Source: Dysgonamonadaceae bacterium
GTDB lineage: Bacteria > Bacteroidota > Bacteroidia > Bacteroidales > Azobacteroidaceae
Direction of reading: 5' to 3'
Assembly (NCBI GenBank): GCA_031258895.1
Contig: JAIRMF010000056.1
Location: forward strand, 1 to 5,520
Length of the DNA stretch: 5,520 bases
Positions 5,072 through 5,520 of this stretch are shown in pieces. Under the pieces are notes generated by a model. The model did no database searches, was not told the DNA's origin, and saw only the letters and a program-made list of their open reading frames with translations. Each line of letters begins with the position of its first letter. Position 1 is the first letter of the stretch. A program made the translations under genes and the position numbers.

Positions 5072-5520
5072 TTATAACCTCCGGACACAGTCCTTAAATT
5101 GTCGTCCGCGGTCCTCGTAATTGTCGAACAGGTCAAAACTCGCACAACAAGGCGATAATAATACCGTGTCGCCGGCAAGTGCCGTATCGTATGCAAACCT
5201 TACCGCTTCACGCATAGATAAAGCGTCAAATGTGGTAGGCATTTTTCCGTCAAAAAATTCGTGTAACTTCATATTGTCCGTACCTAGGAAAACAAGAGCG
5301 CGACACTTCTCTCTGACCAATAACTCTATCTCCCTGTAATCGTTCCCTTTGTCGATGCCACCAAGTATCAGTACGACAGGCGTTTTTATGCTCTCCAAAG
5401 CATACCATACCGCGTTAACATTGGTCGCCTTAGAATCATTGATATACTCTACACCCCGAACGCAAGCTACCATCTCCAAACGATGTTCAACACCTTTGAA
5501 ATCGCTCAACGAACGTCGCA
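5072..5520 (-). CDS. murD: UDP-N-acetylmuramoylalanine-D-glutamate ligase, C-terminal part
   Basis: MurD adds D-glutamate to UDP-MurNAc-L-alanine with ATP in cytoplasmic peptidoglycan precursor synthesis. Only about the last 148 residues are in the window; the frame stays open through the right edge (codons before 5509 read RRS, then LSDFKGVEHRLE), so this is a partial gene and the TTG at 5509 is not its start. The Mur ligase C-terminal domain is clear: FKGVEHRLE at the linker, INDSKATNVNA, LILGGIDKGNDY, and LLSPCCASFDLFDNYEDRG followed by QFKDCVRRL and stop TAA. These correspond to E. coli DSKATN, LLLGG and SPACASLDQF segments. The part seen has no frameshift. In Bacteroidetes murD usually lies in the division and cell-wall cluster with mraY before and ftsW after; here the next gene on this strand is ispH, 106 bases on. 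Confidence 0.95.
   Translation of the reverse strand, partial: RRSLSDFKGVEHRLEMVACVRGVEYINDSKATNVNAVWYALESIKTPVVLILGGIDKGNDYREIELLVREKCRALVFLGTDNMKLHEFFDGKMPTTFDALSMREAVRFAYDTALAGDTVLLSPCCASFDLFDNYEDRGRQFKDCVRRL

Noticed and set aside
4983..5110. Plus-strand open stretch across the murD-ispH gap (IIDDIATSARAISNADY and on)
   Set aside because: It has no start codon, follows a stop at 4980-4982, and runs into the antisense of murD; there is no recognisable protein or ftsW remnant.

Overview
The window looks like chromosome from a member of the Bacteroidales (phylum Bacteroidota). Three lines of evidence support this. Promoter-like sites match the Bacteroidetes pattern (TTG, about 19 bases, TAnnTTTG). 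Start codons lie in A/T-rich leaders without clear Shine-Dalgarno sequences. Several proteins have a Bacteroidetes flavour, including secreted proteins whose mature ends begin AQVTVGS or AQTPTPGG, and a long acyl-CoA dehydrogenase of a type I associate with this order. The genus cannot be told from the sequence alone.

Left part (1-1629, minus strand). Three genes for exported proteins follow one another: a 182-residue basic, cysteine-containing orphan (1021-1569), a 229-residue surface-type protein (231-920), and the N-terminus of a third secreted protein that runs off the left edge (1-146). One good promoter (1601-1629) precedes the first gene, and none of similar quality was found in the two gaps. 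They are probably one transcription unit for a cell-surface or extracellular assembly. A 6-bp stem-loop sits at the predicted 5' end of this transcript.

Divergent intergenic region (1570-1854). This A/T-rich stretch holds the promoter of the secreted-protein operon, a hairpin with T-rich flanks on both sides (1757-1798), and a near-consensus promoter (1801-1830) for the plus-strand genes. No convincing gene lies in it.

Middle part (1855-4099, plus strand). A complete acyl-CoA dehydrogenase gene is followed after 34 bases by folA (dihydrofolate reductase), probably on the same transcript. The reductase lacks the almost invariant tryptophan of the Met20 loop and has cysteine there.

Right part (4093-5520, minus strand). 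ispH, the last enzyme of the MEP isoprenoid pathway, overlaps folA tail to tail by 7 bases. It lies 106 bases downstream of the C-terminal part of murD (peptidoglycan precursor synthesis). The usual Bacteroidetes division/cell-wall order, in which ftsW follows murD, is not kept here.

I see no RNA gene, CRISPR array, insertion sequence or phage gene. The least explained parts are the secreted-protein operon with its regulatory hairpins and possible antisense signals, and the altered DHFR active-site loop.
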